Of a stretch of 64,000 nt of DNA, positions 11,290-24,952 are shown one piece after another; position 1 is the first letter of the stretch, and each line of letters begins with the position of its first letter. The translations under genes were made by a program, and so were the position numbers. This DNA is from Ophioderma brevispina (taxonomy: Eukaryota; Echinodermata; Ophiuroidea; Amphilepidida; Ophiodermatidae). Location: contig JAMKCH010084979.1 of the NCBI GenBank assembly GCA_023653785.1, forward strand, positions 79,079-143,078. Reading direction: 5' to 3'. The notes beneath the pieces were generated by a model. That model had not been told where the DNA came from. It was given only the letters and a program-made list of their open reading frames with translations, and ran no database searches.

Positions 11290-12490
11290 AAGTTAGAACC
11301 TTCATGTGACCGTACAGTTGAGGAGATATGCAATTTTTTTTTGCTGAAATATAGATTAGGGTGTGTAGAATAAGAATCTGCGGTGCCACATGGGCATCCT
11401 TGGGCATTTTGAGAAATCCAAAGATGGCGTCGCAATTAATGATAATGATATTATTCAACCCCTATATTATCAAACTAGGAGTTACTATATATACTATATG
11501 ATCCATGAACAAGTGTATGGCACTTAACATTTAAGTCATACTTCAAATTCAAAAGGAGCTAAATCCAATTAATTTGAAAAAAATATGCCCTATTACAGCA
11601 ATTACTGCTAAAAAATAGACTTGAAATACTTATGGTTATGTTATTAAACAAATTAAATATTATTTCTGATACTTTTAAAATTGTAACATGGCGTCAATCA
11701 ATATGGCAGCAAAAACGTGATCATCTTCAAAAAATACTTGACACAAATTTATAAGTATTACAGCCTCAAATCGAAATCAATGTGCCAAGACATGAGAAAT
11801 GTACGTTTGATCCTTACCAAATGTACAGCATACATTCAATTTGTTTTAAATGCCCAAAACGAAATAAAACAATATGGTGCAAAGTTTCAAAATACCATAG
11901 GAATTAAATTTTTACATATATGCACTCAATGTATAATTTGACACATTTTATTCCTGGGATTACCTGGATCACTTGGTTATGTCATAGTACATTTCTAATT
12001 GTTCATTGACACAATACTTATACTTGAAGGTAATATTTAGAAATTGGTTGTCAGTGGTTTTTGAAGATATTCACGTTTCTGGCGCCATTTGATTGAGTCA
12101 GGTTAATGTTAGAACTTTAAAGGTATCATAAATACATTCTTGGTATCTAACAACATAATCTAAGTACTTTCATTGTTTATTTTTTATCGCAGGATTTGTG
12201 TTTAGGGCATATTAATTGATTAGATTGGGCGTCAATTTTGAATTGGAAAAGCTATGACTTAATGTTACAAGTGCCATACACTGTTCATTGGATGCCTCTA
12301 GTATAGCTAGTAACTCCATAATTGATAATATTAGGGTTGAATATATAATTATCATTTAGGGCGACGCCATCTCTGAAATTTCTCAAAATGCAAAGGATGC
12401 CCAAGTGGCCCCCGGCAGATTCTAATTCAACCCTAAGCATCATTTAAGAAAAAAACTTGTGTATATACTAACTCTACGTCAGGGCATAAT
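11290..12490. mobile_element. Long foldback (inverted-repeat) element, about 1.2 kb
   Basis: Two arms of roughly 450-550 bp are inverted copies around a centre near 11,890. Matched blocks, left versus reverse complement of right: GGGCATCCTTGGGCATTTTG with GGGCATCCTTTGCATTTTG; ATGGCGTCG in both; GTGTATGGCACTT in both; CGTGATCATCTTCAAAAA with CGTGAATATCTTCAAAAA. Arm identity is moderate with small indels, so this is an old insertion or duplication. The loop is short (about 100 bp) and non-coding. No target duplication identified. Folded RNA or cruciform DNA from this locus would be very long. Confidence 0.8.
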
Positions 12491-15334
12491 TTGCGACCAT
12501 ATCCACCGACTATTTCAGATATCAAACCTTGATTCAAAAGATTAGCTACACAACCTTCATTATAAGCATGGAAAAGGGACCATGCCAAATAAAGTTCCAA
12601 AGTGGTTGAAAACTCAGTGATTGAAGGAGTAGTCTGACTTAAAATGAGAGTTTTGGAATTGTTTGAAAATAAGGTCACTCAAAAGTCTGCTGTTTTATAA
12701 GTTTATGATTGAGAGCACAACTTTGATGTGCAGACATGTTATAGTTTTAGACTGTTTTCATACTGGCGTGTTCAGTTCAGTTCTGACAACAACATGAACC
12801 AAAAACAAGAATCTAATTTTAGGCAGGGGCTTGTTGTTCTTTCAATACCACAATGCGATGGGTCTATATACAGCTCCATGGAACTTAACTGAAATAAGGA
12901 AGTCAAGACTACAATTAGGTGTTTACAAGTGGAGTTTTCAAAAGTGCCTGTTTTAACCATTTTGGAAGTCTTGTTACAGCAGATAAATAGGTTGCAATTC
13001 AACCAAAAATTCTTCATTTTGCAATACGGTGCGCCGTCTGCGCTACCCTTTGCCAGTCCAATTTGTACCGTAAGGGTCGAATTGCGTTCAACTTCATTGA
13101 TTAACACACAATTGGTGCGTTTATCATGTTGAAAACAGCTAACGAAAGATTTTGTACGATCGAAAGACGCAGGGGTTTACTTATTTACAATAGGCCCTTT
13201 GGTGTGCATTCGAACACAATATTATACATTATATTGCCAAACTAATGATCAGTGACGTGTTCCTGTGAATATTTGTATTAGTAGGTCTGATGTGACAGTT
13301 TCAGGTTGATGGGTCGCACCGCGGCTGATCGTTGGGGCACGCCTTATTGACAAGTTGTAAGGAACTGAGTCACAACAATTGTATTTATTGCAAACTTAAT
13401 TGGATTGTATCTGAAACCAAGAAATAACTCAAATGTTCAAAACTATGAGATTCAATTATACAGTACTAATGACAGAAACCAATTCTTCAATGTGAATGTT
13501 TGGTACAAACCGATATGATAACTTGATGTTATTTGTTTTCCCTATTGAAGTTGCAAAAAAATTAAAATAAGATCTTATTTAAACTGCTTTTGAGAAATCT
13601 GCTTACAATTATCCAACCTTTTTTGGTGCTTGACTCTGAAATCTTGTGATTAATATGTGAATATATTCCATGAGTTTTAACAATACATGATTATCTTATC
13701 AGTGTTATGGTGGGGGAGTGCTGAGTGCTTCCTGTTGAAAGTCCGTGGGAAATCGGCAAACAGCCCCTAACAGTTGTACACATTCTCTTAATGCTTTTAT
13801 ATGACATTGCTAAGACTGACACTGCAGTAATACAGTGATTCTACTAGCCCATATTTGCAAGGTTGGTGTAGTGATGGTCTATGGTAGCATGTCCTGTTCA
13901 AATCAAAAATTGTTACGAAAGTGGATGACCTGATAAGATCCTATTTAAAACATGTCGTCACATGCAGCCATGGGGCACGCACTACACCAAAACACTCTTG
14001 AGAATATAGCATTACTTTAAAACGTACTTGCACAGGTGGGAGTATAAGGAGTTTGCGCAGTTGTATTTTGTGAAAGAATCTTCAGTTGAAAAGGTTATGC
14101 AACTTCTTAGTCTGTTCTTGTCCCTAGCAGTGAGGCCGCATTAGTAGGCTGAGATACCATTGTCACCATTTGCTGAAATGCACGATGATGTCAATGATGG
14201 AGAAAATGAAAAATATCATATTACTTTCATCCAGGTAGTAAGAGTCAGTGGTCAATCAAATACGCAACGTGTTATGATCAAGGCAATGGAAAAGGTTAGT
14301 AGGAAGCAGCAGTCTATACGCAACATAGTGGTTACATGTGACGGCAGCAAATTACAACTTGTTGTAGGCCAGCAATGGTTAGGACGGTGCTTAGCACCAT
14401 CTAACCATAGGGTCGTGTCATGAAACCAACGGTGCGATGGGGGCGGGGGGCTTTGCTTAATGCATCCATAGCAGGCAGATTTTAAGACTAAACAAATGGT
14501 TTTATATTGTACATTGTGCCATGTCAAATCAACATTCAAAGTACGAAATCACTTGTTTTAGCATGATGTGTTTTAAATCAAGATAAATGTTTGGGAGATT
14601 GTTTCATAGTATCCTTGGTGTTCATATTTGAATAATTATGATGTTAATTTCTAGAAAACACAGCTTGAAAAAACAGGATCCCTAAGAGCCAGTTGCTCTA
14701 ATGTGAACTGAGAAATGGCTTTTACTTTGGATTTCATCCCCCAAATTTTGTTCACATAGAAAAAAAATACAATGAATAAAAGAAGAAATAAAAATGGCCA
14801 ATAGGTTTTGTGATATGAAACATCACTTGGGAGGACGACCTTTTCCGTATCTATTTGGGATTTCAAACTATAAGCTCAAAATGTGAATGTTTTGAATTTA
14901 CTGTGATGGTAACCACTGGACAAAAATTTTCAAACAGAGGAAAATTCTTCCTTGCCAATTGATGTATGAACAAGATGGCATTTTAACGCCAAAATGAAAG
15001 TCTTACCTTCAGATAGAGATTCCGTAATTGCGCTTAAAAATGTCAAATTTCCAAAACATTGAAAACCACAAGGAGATTGAGCAATGTTTTAAAAGTGTGT
15101 TAATTTCAAAGAACTGAGCTTATTTTATATGGTCAGGCTGCGGTAATATGTTGTGCAATGAGTGTTAGCAATTATACAATTGGATTAAAAAAAAAATTAT
15201 ATTTTTTTTTTTGCATAGATTTATATTAATATTGGTCTCTTTGCAGATTGATGATTCAATATTATACACCACATCACGTAAAGAACATTTTTGGCCTTCT
15301 AAGTGGTTCACAATATGTGCTGCCGCCTTAAAGG
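12491..15334. other. Unrecognised non-coding DNA
   Basis: No gene recognised. A 111-codon minus ORF (12,772-13,107), an 81-codon minus ORF (12,433-12,678) and an 87-codon plus ORF (14,160-14,423) show no recognisable domain and no splice support. The second overlaps the outer arm of the foldback. Confidence 0.4.
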
Positions 15335-15800
15335 AGAAACCCGTACAACGAATAATAGTATACAATATACTCGGTGTTAAAATAAATTATTGACCACATA
15401 TCGAGTGGTTTCAGTAAGAAAAAATATATAACCAAACAATTAATTAAAACCATTAGTCTGACCATGTGCTATTTAAAATCGCGCTAGTGTATAACGTGTT
15501 CTGCGATACGGTCGGAACGTTTGCGTCACACATGCAATAGTAAATACACATATGAAAGAGTGCATGTGTTGAAGGGTATGAAGCTACTGTGCGTCGGTAT
15601 ATCGCAAAACACGTATACATATCCCATATTATACACTAGCGCGAATTTCAAATAGAGCAGTCAGACAAAATGTTTTTATTATTTTTATGGGTAGTATATT
15701 CCGTTTTCCATGAAACCACTCGATATGTGTTCAATAATATTTTATAGCGTATATTGCAAAAGGTTATTCTTAGTACGGTTCTCCTTAAGTAAGAACCAAG
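15335..15800. mobile_element. Palindromic MITE/foldback, about 465 bp
   Basis: Inverted arms of about 190-200 bp meet near 15,555. Matched blocks include CACATATCGAGTGGTTTC opposite GAAACCACTCGATATGTG, CGCGCTAGTGTATAA opposite TTATACACTAGCGCG, and AAGGAGAAACCCGTAC opposite GTACGGTTCTCCTT. No coding sequence. Open frames reading through the arms on both strands are by-products of the symmetry. Confidence 0.8.
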
Positions 15801-16779
15801 TAGTACTACTAATAATGGTATTGAATGGACCAATGATTAAACCATTTCACTGGAGTTTCTGGATGACTGTATGGGGACTGTACCTAATTTTGCTGATTTA
15901 AAGGTACCCCACCGATTACAAACATATAATTTTCTGGTCTGAATATGAAGGCCTCACCAAATACTTTAATCCAAAAAAGTTTATGCTTGAATCAGAACAT
16001 ACCATTTAAAGTGAGCGGAAATTGTGATTTACAAAACGATCAGTACATGTAAAACTATTTCTGTTACGTAAACAAAAACAACAATTTGGCCTGGCATAAT
16101 AAGGGAAAGAAGTCCGTCAACAATTTTGCCAGATGAGAGAGAAAATATAAGGTTTTAATGGTATCAAAATCCCAGATTGATGGTTGTGTGAAAGGTCCCC
16201 GGGGTCTGGATGAGAATCGGGGTTAGGCTCTTAAGTAGCGAACGTGATGAGAAGATCTGTTTTCAGCTGTGTTAAGAAAGCATTGATTTTATTTTTTAAA
16301 TGTATTGTTTATAAAAATGATCAATGTACATTGACAAGAATTAAATGATGGCCAAAGTGCAGCTAAAGTCTGCTGGATATTTAAATTTTAAGTTCAGGTA
16401 TATCATGCTCCTGGTAACAGGTAACTGATTCAACTTTTTACTTTTTTAGGTGAACTATTGAACTAAACCAAGTACATAATGCTATTCTCTTAATGAATAG
16501 AAGGAGCTATTTCTATTGAAATGCTGTAATAACCCATGTTGCAAGATTTCACTCAAATCTTCCAATGAGGGAGTGGTGTATAGAGTTGACCATATGGGCA
16601 TTAAGTTGGAATAATATTCCCCCTAAAGAAGATAGGATTTAACTGGAATCTTCCAAAGGGAAGTGTGGTTTCAAGTGAAGTTACTCAATGGTTATTTTAT
16701 CCTGTTGAAAATGACAGTAAAAGTATGGACTCCGATACAATTGAAATATTCCATATATCCCTTTTATCTAGCGGCTTTC
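15801..16779. other. Unrecognised non-coding DNA
   Basis: No gene or repeat family recognised between the palindromic element and the LINE remnant. Confidence 0.4.
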
Positions 16780-17165
16780 TTTGCAGCCGAGATGCTGTTC
16801 ACCAGCTAGCGCCAAAAAATGTCCGTCAGCATTAGTTGGGGATGTCAGATTTGCATCGTGCTGGATGTCTCGAAGCAATCACGTCAATGTAGTAAAGGGG
16901 CGACGACCCCTGTTGGGACATGGTAACCTCAAACATGTGATGTGTTGAGGACTACTTGATCAATCGGCACAATGATAGTGACCGGCAATGAGCTTTTGTG
17001 TTGGGCAACAGAGGATGAAATTAGAGGGATATATCTGTGTTTTGGTCATGGGCTCACGCCAGGGATATGTTTTATACTCGCATAAGAAGCTTGGTTTGAG
17101 GTGTCATCCCAGTCTATCCTGTAGCACTTCATTCATGGTCCAGGTCTCAGAGCCATATAGGATAT
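16780..17165 (-). pseudogene. LINE retrotransposon 3' remnant (post-RT region)
   Basis: Read on the minus strand, 17,165 to about 17,100 encodes YGSETWTMNEVLQDRLG. This is the YGSETWT(L/M) signature that follows the reverse transcriptase of many non-LTR elements. Further on, in a shifted frame at about 16,920-16,770, comes an NRGRRP stretch, then a Leu/Arg/Asp-rich segment resembling the C-terminal tail of LINE ORF2. Several stops and frame changes lie between. The piece lacks the catalytic RT core, as expected of a 5'-truncated insertion. Clade assignment is not possible from this fragment. Confidence 0.5.
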
Positions 17166-17174
17166 ATATTACCT

Positions 17175-17285
17175 TATGAAGCATACAGTTATGCTAATTA
17201 GTGTATGGATCCCTATTATGTGTAAGTTGTGTGGGGGTGAAGTTGGTTGTAATCCCACTAATTAGCATAACTATATGCTTTATGG
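17175..17285. repeat. Inverted repeat / small hairpin MITE
   Basis: The left arm at 17,175-17,203 contains GCATACAGTTATGCTAATTA. It pairs with the right arm at 17,256-17,285, which contains TAATTAGCATAACTATATGC. The arms are about 28 bp with a loop of about 52 bp. Confidence 0.75.
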
Positions 17286-18785
17286 AACAAATTTCCAGGA
17301 AATTTCAATGTACGGAATCCTTAATATTTTACGGACATTTTGAAATTGACATCCCCTGTGTTGAAGACTACCTAAATCTACAGTAGTAGTGAATTATCAA
17401 TGGATAAGCCCAATGTTTCAAAAGCTTTTTAACCGACAGAAATGTGCATGTAATGATTTTCTCATGCTTTTACAAGCTTTCTTAAGTAATGGGGATGAAT
17501 TGCTGGGTTAGTGCAAGGTTGTATGTGTGTAATAGCTGCCATTTTGTTGGCTGGAGATGCCATACCATTAATATTACAAAAGTGTCAATTTATATGAGAT
17601 GGTTTCGCGAATGTGAGTAGTCTCACTCAAGAAACAATTTTGAGACCCCGGTTACAGGTCAGAGAAGTTGGGAAATTTTGTGAGTCATGGAACTTACAAA
17701 AGTGGCGAGAGGAGAAAAAAGTGTAAACAAGGACAAAATATTGCTAAGATTGTTGGAGAGAAAATGTTCAACACCAGGTGACTGTAAAGGGTGGTCTAAA
17801 AGACAGTTTTCAACTACAACTGTCAAACTTTAGTCGGGGAAAGCACCAGGGAGTTGGAAAAGATGAGAATCGGATGGTCACTGGCAAGCATGTAGTATAT
17901 ACTTCATAGTTTTAGCACTCTAGATTATTAACAAAAGACAGGGCTTGTACTGCAACAAACGTAATGTCTACGTGTTTCCTATCAGGTTCAAGACATTGTA
18001 GTTAGGGTGGCAGCCTCATCAAATTGGACATGAGCTATTTTGTAAACATGTGTTTGATAGTGCTTAGTCTTATCATGTCATATCACATGCGATATTTGGA
18101 GAGAAAAGGCAAATTTCAGCTGATCCTGCTCGACTTTGAATCTAATTAGTATGAAATCGTTATGTGTTACATTGCTTGGGCCTATTATATGTCATATAGG
18201 TCATTTAAAGGGATTGATGCAATTTCAGCTGACTCGTTTACTAGGTGTCATGTGATTTCATTGATACATTGAACAAACACGATTAACATCTAGGCTGAGC
18301 ATTTCTTAAACATGGAATAACATAGACGATTTACCAAGAGATTCTTATTCTCCTTATTTTCCCATTTTGTCCAATCACTATCAGCTGTCCATTGCTCAAT
18401 GTTTTGTATCTTTATTAAATTTGCTGTATGTTCCTTGTTCGTGTAGTTTCTTATATGAAACATTAATACTCAAAATATTTTAACATCCCGACACACACAG
18501 AAACCACTCGTTTCGCAAATGCTACAAGATGAAATTGAAAATAATAACCACTGTTGAAACAAAATCAAGGTACACCCATCCTAGCATGTGCGACAGGCAA
18601 GATGGCGTTTGAATTAGGAAGTGTTACCTGAGTGAGCTCAGTAGCTATGGTGCTCCCTTAACTTACAGTGATAATAAACATTGAATAGAAATACAGAGAC
18701 ATCTTGGTAATTGGACAGCTGATACATTTAAACAATATGTTGATTAAAATAAGGAGTGTAATATCCTTTTAAGAAATCAGTAGGT
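17286..18785. other. Unrecognised non-coding DNA
   Basis: Nothing recognised on either strand. Confidence 0.4.
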
Positions 18786-19101
18786 TTAAGGTAGGTTCAT
18801 TACTGCCACTGCACTGCTTTGCTGTGCAGTAAATTTACTGCTAATTTGTCAGTCGATGCACTCCAATCGATTTACTGAGGTCAATCCGGTCACTGCAGGT
18901 CACGGGTTGCTAGGATGTGGCAGTAAACTTGCGAAGGATTGCAGGAAAAATTGGGTACTGTACCTGACTGCACCCCACTGCATCTGGCTGCATCGCCAGT
19001 TAAAATAATTTAACTGGTTTCGGACTGATTGCGTTGCAAGACGGCAAGTGATTACAGTAGCGCGATTTGGTAGGCTGAATTGCATGAGGACTAATCCTTA
19101 A
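18786..19101. mobile_element. AGGTCCG-family MITE, copy 1 (diverged)
   Basis: It aligns over its length to 46,011-46,350. Shared blocks are CACTGCAGGTC, GCATC(T)GGCTGCATCGCCAGT, AAGTGATTACAGTAGCGCGATT versus AAGTGATTGCAGTGCGATT, and GGTAGGCTG. Ends are TTAAGGTAGGTTCAT and ATCCTTAA. The body is unusually rich in TGCAGT and ACTGCA. No coding capacity; the frames seen here are repeat sequence. Confidence 0.7.
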
Positions 19102-19269
19102 AAATAGTGGCTATCACCGAAGTAAAATGAAACTTTGAAATTTACGATGCTTTGTAACAGGTCACAACATGTAAGCGATACAATTTTTTAATAGTTGATA
19201 TGTTGAGATCACATCTTTTAAGTGTCATTGGGTAAAAAGTCTTACAAAATGGTTTCATGAAGCAACTAT

Positions 19270-19345
19270 AGGCAAATAAATGGCAGTAGATGGATCATTA
19301 GCGAGGTTCAGATGGATGCAGTGGATGGATCATAGCGAGGTTGCA
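19270..19345 (+). repeat. Two-copy direct repeat, about 40 bp
   Basis: The block GCAGTAGATGGATCATTAGCGAGGTT recurs as GCAGTGGATGGATCATAGCGAGGTT immediately downstream. Confidence 0.7.
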
Positions 19346-22300
19346 TCGGCGATTGTGTACTGTACGCAAAATGTTAAATTGTTTTTTCAATCAATCCATG
19401 AACAAAGAATTGCACATTTACAAGCACAGGTCTCACAATGATAGGGCTGGCCAGTGCCTGGATTAACAGTGGCCATGTCACTGGATGTAGAGAACACTGT
19501 GTGCCAGTTGCTAAATGATTGAAGTGGACCCTTACCATGGATGTTATTGTAAAAACTCTGATGATTGTATGTAGTTATTAGCGTGGTGATCCACCCCAAC
19601 TACCAGTCCATCTGTTTGCCTCTAGTCAACCAGGTATAAATGTAAATCATGCATCTGATTGGTGTACAAATATATTGAATTGGCAGATCTCTTAAAAATG
19701 GTTTCAGAAAAAAAATTTGAACAAATTTTGAGCTTTGTCGTTAATGCTCTATTCACATTTACTTGTTTGTAAAGGTAATTACCATAAGTTATGCAATGGA
19801 TGTTTTAAGATGTATTTAATAGATCCTTACATTGTCGATGACCAGATTGTGGCATATTTTGCTGATTTACCTGGATATTGCATGACACCTATTATTTTTA
19901 AATTGGAATCAAATCAAATACTTTCTTGTTTGTAAAATGATATGAATATATTGTGCAAACCAAACTTGTTCAAAAATAAATACCGGGGTTGATTAACATA
20001 ATAGTATACTCAGGGAGTCCTGTTACATGGGCATTGAGTGGGGGACTTAGCGTATGGAAGTCCATGTGTTGTAAAAATCATTAAAATGAGTTTAACTCCT
20101 ATTCCAAAGAACTTCAATTTAAAATCAGTGGACTTCAAGCAAGGTCGTAAATGCAATGCTGCCATGTGAATATCTGTGTGCTGCCATGTATATTATGATG
20201 ATTTATCTACCAACGAAGGGAGAGAGCAAAGGATAGCCTGCAAGGGTATATTTCAGATCTGGTCAGTGAGCGCGTATTCAGCGCGTAATACACATATATT
20301 AAGGTCGGTGACAGCGTATCGATGATCATTGACGAAAGGGTGTTGTTTTCGTTTACGCGTTGGGCACGAACATTTGGTGTTATAATTCTTTACTTTTTGA
20401 AAAAAATAAGGTTTTCATAAAGAAAACAGGACACATGTATAAATTAATTATTTAGAATGACTTAGGGGGTATGAAATCGTTATAGGGTCCATGCGCTAGC
20501 CACAGACGGATTCAGCCTTCGGTTTCACCCGGCATGGGGCGCGCGATATATCCCGTATAGAGCGGACGCGACCCGATAAAACTAATTCTTTGAGTCAGTG
20601 GCTATTGAAATGGTTCTTCAGGCGACGTGTAGGCAAACTATTTCAAGAGCTAATGACCAAGACAGGTATACCTAGTAGGTTTGATAATTCTGACAAATGG
20701 CAGCTTATTGCATTGTGACCATTTTGCATTCACAAGACAAAATAGTGTAGAGAGAGAGAGAGCTGAGTTTGGAAACTACGAGATGCTATCCTATAGGGAG
20801 GCCTGTGTGGGGATGAACGGAAATTTTCAAATGAAGTCAATTTAGTGAGTGGCTAAAGAGACACTATTTTTTGCAGGATGTTGAGAATCATCCGACTGCA
20901 CACTCTAGAAGCTAACATTTATGGATTGATACCTTAACAGATCCCAGACTTGTCTAAGAAGTCCAGATGCAAGCAATTCACAACAACACACCATACACAT
21001 TTGTGTCAACTTTTTTAAAGATTGCTGAACTTTTGAAAATAAGGTGGACAAATTGAAAAAAGTAATAAAATGAAGAGAGGTCTCCCTTTTAGAATAGGAT
21101 CCAGTAGTACTTCCCAACTTGAATCTCTCTTCTCTTCATAGTTTTGTTAATTGGTTTTTTTCCAAAATTTGGAGTAAGAACCTTGTAAAACAGGACTTAT
21201 TAATATAGACAATACAGGGCAAAAGTAGCCCTGTTTGATCTTGTTCATACATGTTGCTACAGATGTTAATGGCAACCTGATTTTGAGAGGGGCTTCGGGA
21301 TTGGTGTGCATGGGATTGCTAGCATCGGTAGGTTTGGAAGATAATTGAAAAGATGCATCATTACTACCAATCTTGATTCATCCTTGATACCTAATTTGTT
21401 CTCAGGTTAAGTGACAAGCTTTTAGATGTAATTAAATCCGGGGGTCCTGTTTCCCTAACCTCATTGAGTAACATAAAATCATCATAGTGGAACATAAAAA
21501 CCCTATTGCACATCTGTGACGGATCACATAAGGGTTTAGATTTATTTGTTGCATGAAAGCGTTGCATCAATTTGTCACTTATTCATATGTGACCCACAGA
21601 TGGCTTGAGTTTCAAATTGATGTCGCTCATTAACAAACCAAAAACTAAACTTCCCTAGTGTGTCCATTTTAGGGGCAGATGTTGGACAGCACTAGCCTCT
21701 TACCAACATGCATTCTAATCAATCTGTATTATGTATTTGAAGTGCAAATGATGTTTCAAAAGGCTAGTACCAGCTAAGGTCTGCCCATGACTCACCATTT
21801 TTCATAATGCAAGGTTTCAGATTTGATCCGGTGACTTTTCTTTCAGACTAATTGTGAGGAGAGGAAAGGGATGCTAACCCTTTGCTTGCTCGGTGAGGCA
21901 AATGATGTCCTCAACTTACTGTCATGCATTTTATGGTATGGTATCCACAATATTGACTGATCACATGACTCTTTGTAGGTTTTTAACGGAGAATTGATAT
22001 TCACCAGAACATAAAAAAAAACAGTTCTGAATCTGAAATTAAGGTGGATTCTTAACTTGATATGCAAGGAGGGCCATATTATTTTTATGAGAGACCATTT
22101 CTGGATGTAGGGGTCCTTGTTCAACCCCAAATTTCAAGCTTCTGATGGTATCTTACTCTGTACAGTATCGTCTTTCAATTTTACCTAGCGTAAATTTGGC
22201 TTTGGGATATTTTGGATTGAAAAATTTGTTTTTCACATATTTTTTTTGCCAAAAAGTAGCAATAAATAAAATGTTTTTGCAAAAGGTGTTAAATCACAGC

Positions 22301-22666
22301 AATATGATGTTTTACTTTTTACTCCATTTATATTTAAAGTTGCCAGCTATTTTAATCATTGTCCATTTTGGTAAAATGAGGAAAAATAATGAAAAATACA
22401 TTTTCATTTACAATATCTCAAACCAAGTTCAAATTTAGGAATTGCTAGCTGGGTATAAATAAAAGAACTCGGATGTACCAATAACAATTGACATCATGGC
22501 ATCTCAGGACTTTTTGGGTTTGAATAAACTCTTTGGTCCACATGGCATCCCCAGGCTGTTTCCAATTATTAACATAAGCTAAACTGATGTATAGTAAAGA
22601 GGTAATCATCTTTAGATCCTGTCCAACAGCACCAATGTTGAAATACTTCAGCTCAATCTATACTTT
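19346..22666. other. Unrecognised non-coding DNA
   Basis: No gene recognised. A GA microsatellite of seven units lies near 20,746-20,761. A short inverted repeat lies at about 21,511-21,603 (CATCTGTGACGGATCACATA opposite TATGTGACCCACAGATG). A GC-rich stretch at 20,490-20,580 stands out from the background without a match I can name. Confidence 0.4.
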
Positions 22667-22843
22667 CATCCGGCCTGAACTAAAGGAGTGACGTCATTGC
22701 TTTCAACGTAGTCTTGACCGTAGGCGAATCGCAGTAAGCTACAGCTTAAATCGCGAGCGTACAAAGTCTGCGCGCGCGATACGCGTGCACAATAGCTTCG
22801 CGAAAGCTATGACACCTCCTTATAATAGTTCAGGCCGGCGATG
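22667..22843. mobile_element. MITE, about 177 bp
   Basis: Terminal inverted repeats of about 40 bp: the left starts CATCCGGCCTGAACTA, and the reverse complement of the right starts CATCGCCGGCCTGAACTA. The middle is GC-rich with a CGCGCGCG-like core. No coding. Confidence 0.75.
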
Positions 22844-24952
22844 TATAAAGCATTCACAGAACTTAATCAGTTTTTCCTTATCGAGCTATCACAAAGCTTG
22901 GTGTTGGAAGTGCTACTATGTAGTAAGTGTTCAAATGGTAGTCTGTTGTGTTTACATTACAGGTGTACTGCACATGGTTTTTCCCTTTCTCCCTAGAGAG
23001 GCTTCGTACATGCACTAGGAGCCAATAGTCTCCAGTCCCATGACAACTGTTCAGTACTTTCCATTCACCAGTGTATATTAAAAATACACCCTCCTGTTTA
23101 TTGGTATTATAATATGATACACCCGGGTACACAAGGTTCATTTCTTAGTAATACATGTAGCATGAATCAACACATTTGAACTGTGTCCCTTGGTGGGTGG
23201 AGCATATTGTAGCACTATATTGTGTGTGTATACCTGTGGAAAAATATCAAGCTAGCTTTGGAGCTTGAATTTGGATACAGGGATACATTCACGAGTTTGA
23301 GTACCTCCTACTCTTTAATTGAGGAGAATGCATGTTCAAATGTTCAGTTTGGTGCTAATATGGTTTTGAGGTTTTTTTCCAGCAGTATAGTGCCAGCACT
23401 CTAAGAATTGAAAAAAAGAGAACTACAATAACATTGAGGCCCCTTAAAAAATAAAAAATGTCAAGTTTCCACCTTGTAAGTGCAGTTATTTAACGGGGAT
23501 GTTTAACTTGTTGGAGGTCATGGATTCCATGAAGGGAGTATGTTAATGTGGTTTGCCAGATGATCTATTCAGAAGCCTTTATTATTTTAATGCAATATCC
23601 CTCCCTATGTTGTGGCGTTCTGTGTATGTTCACTATTCACAGGTCTAATAATTGGTTCTAATCTTGTCAGTGAAATCTGTATATATAGAGGAAACATGAA
23701 AAATTTGAAATGAACCAGTTTCTCCATTATCACATTTTCTCTCACTGAAGAACGGTGATATAACCTAAAACTATTTTGTTAGGAAGCACTTGATCAATCG
23801 GTTGTCTTGCATTCCAGAGATATTCACCTTGAAACTAAAATGTATGTTTTTGTCATCTTAAGTAAGTCACGTGCATCAATTACGAGGTTTAATTCTGATG
23901 CAGTATAGATAATGTGACTGTGATGTCAATGTTTAGCAGGACGGGGTGCCTCTGTTTGTTCACAACTGGTAAAATAGTTCATTGGTAGTTTTGTACTGTG
24001 GCAGACTCCCTAAAAATTCTGATTGTGCCCTTCCACATTTTGTTCTTTGGTTTTGCTTGAAAGAGTATTAAAAAATCCACAATTCGTATGTGGTGTGTGT
24101 TAATTTTCTGGTGTGTTTCGGTTAATAAATTTTACAATGGTGCATTCATGGACACACTTAAGAGCTACCAAATGTGGGTCCGGAGGTGCCCATAGACTCC
24201 ATTCATGGTAGGGTTAAGGTCCATAGCCAAGGTCACATTTCATGTGATATATCCAAACAAAAGCAGCAACACTATTCTTCAAGAACCCCCCCCGTTGTCC
24301 TGAACCACCATGCTATCCCAGATGTAAACATTTCACATCTTTAGAAATAACCATGTCCTGAAGGCATCAGTAGAATGTTACTTCACAGGTATTGCTCTGA
24401 GTCATGTTATATTGTGCAGGTTACTAACATTAGGATAAATGTTCATAAAAAAAACCAGGGCTATGTTCTGTTACTTCATGTCACTTTATTAATAAGCTTT
24501 GCTTCAGGCTTATATACTCTTTCTGAAGCAAAAATGTATACAAGGTTGTGTGTGTGCACGTGTGCCTGCAGGCCACTTCTCCTCATCCTTTTGTTGCTTT
24601 TAATCATCTGATGCAATGGACCAAAAGATCCAGCAAAAAGATTTCATCCATTGCCGATGTGCTGATCTACAGGTGTTTGGGAATGTGTACAGTTGAGCTG
24701 ACGCTGTATGAAAGGCTTCGGTAAAACTATTTGAAGTCAATCCCAGTACACTCATGTTTTGTAGCTTATCATAGTTTTCCCGGCTTAGAACAAATTCCTG
24801 ACACCCTCCTATTCCACCTTCAGGGGACTGTCATTAAGTCTTGCCCCTGATTACCTTTTATGAAAAAAGTGCAGTCTACGGTAGTATTATCCTTTAAGTC
24901 TGCATCTGCAATGAATTTCAGAGGAAAAGATTCTTTTTTAGTGAAAATCTCA
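22844..24952. other. Unrecognised non-coding DNA
   Basis: No gene or repeat family recognised up to the left edge of the tandem duplication. Confidence 0.4.

Noticed and set aside
12433..13107. Two minus-strand ORFs of 81 and 111 codons
   Set aside because: No domain, no splice signals, and the first overlaps the outer arm of the foldback.
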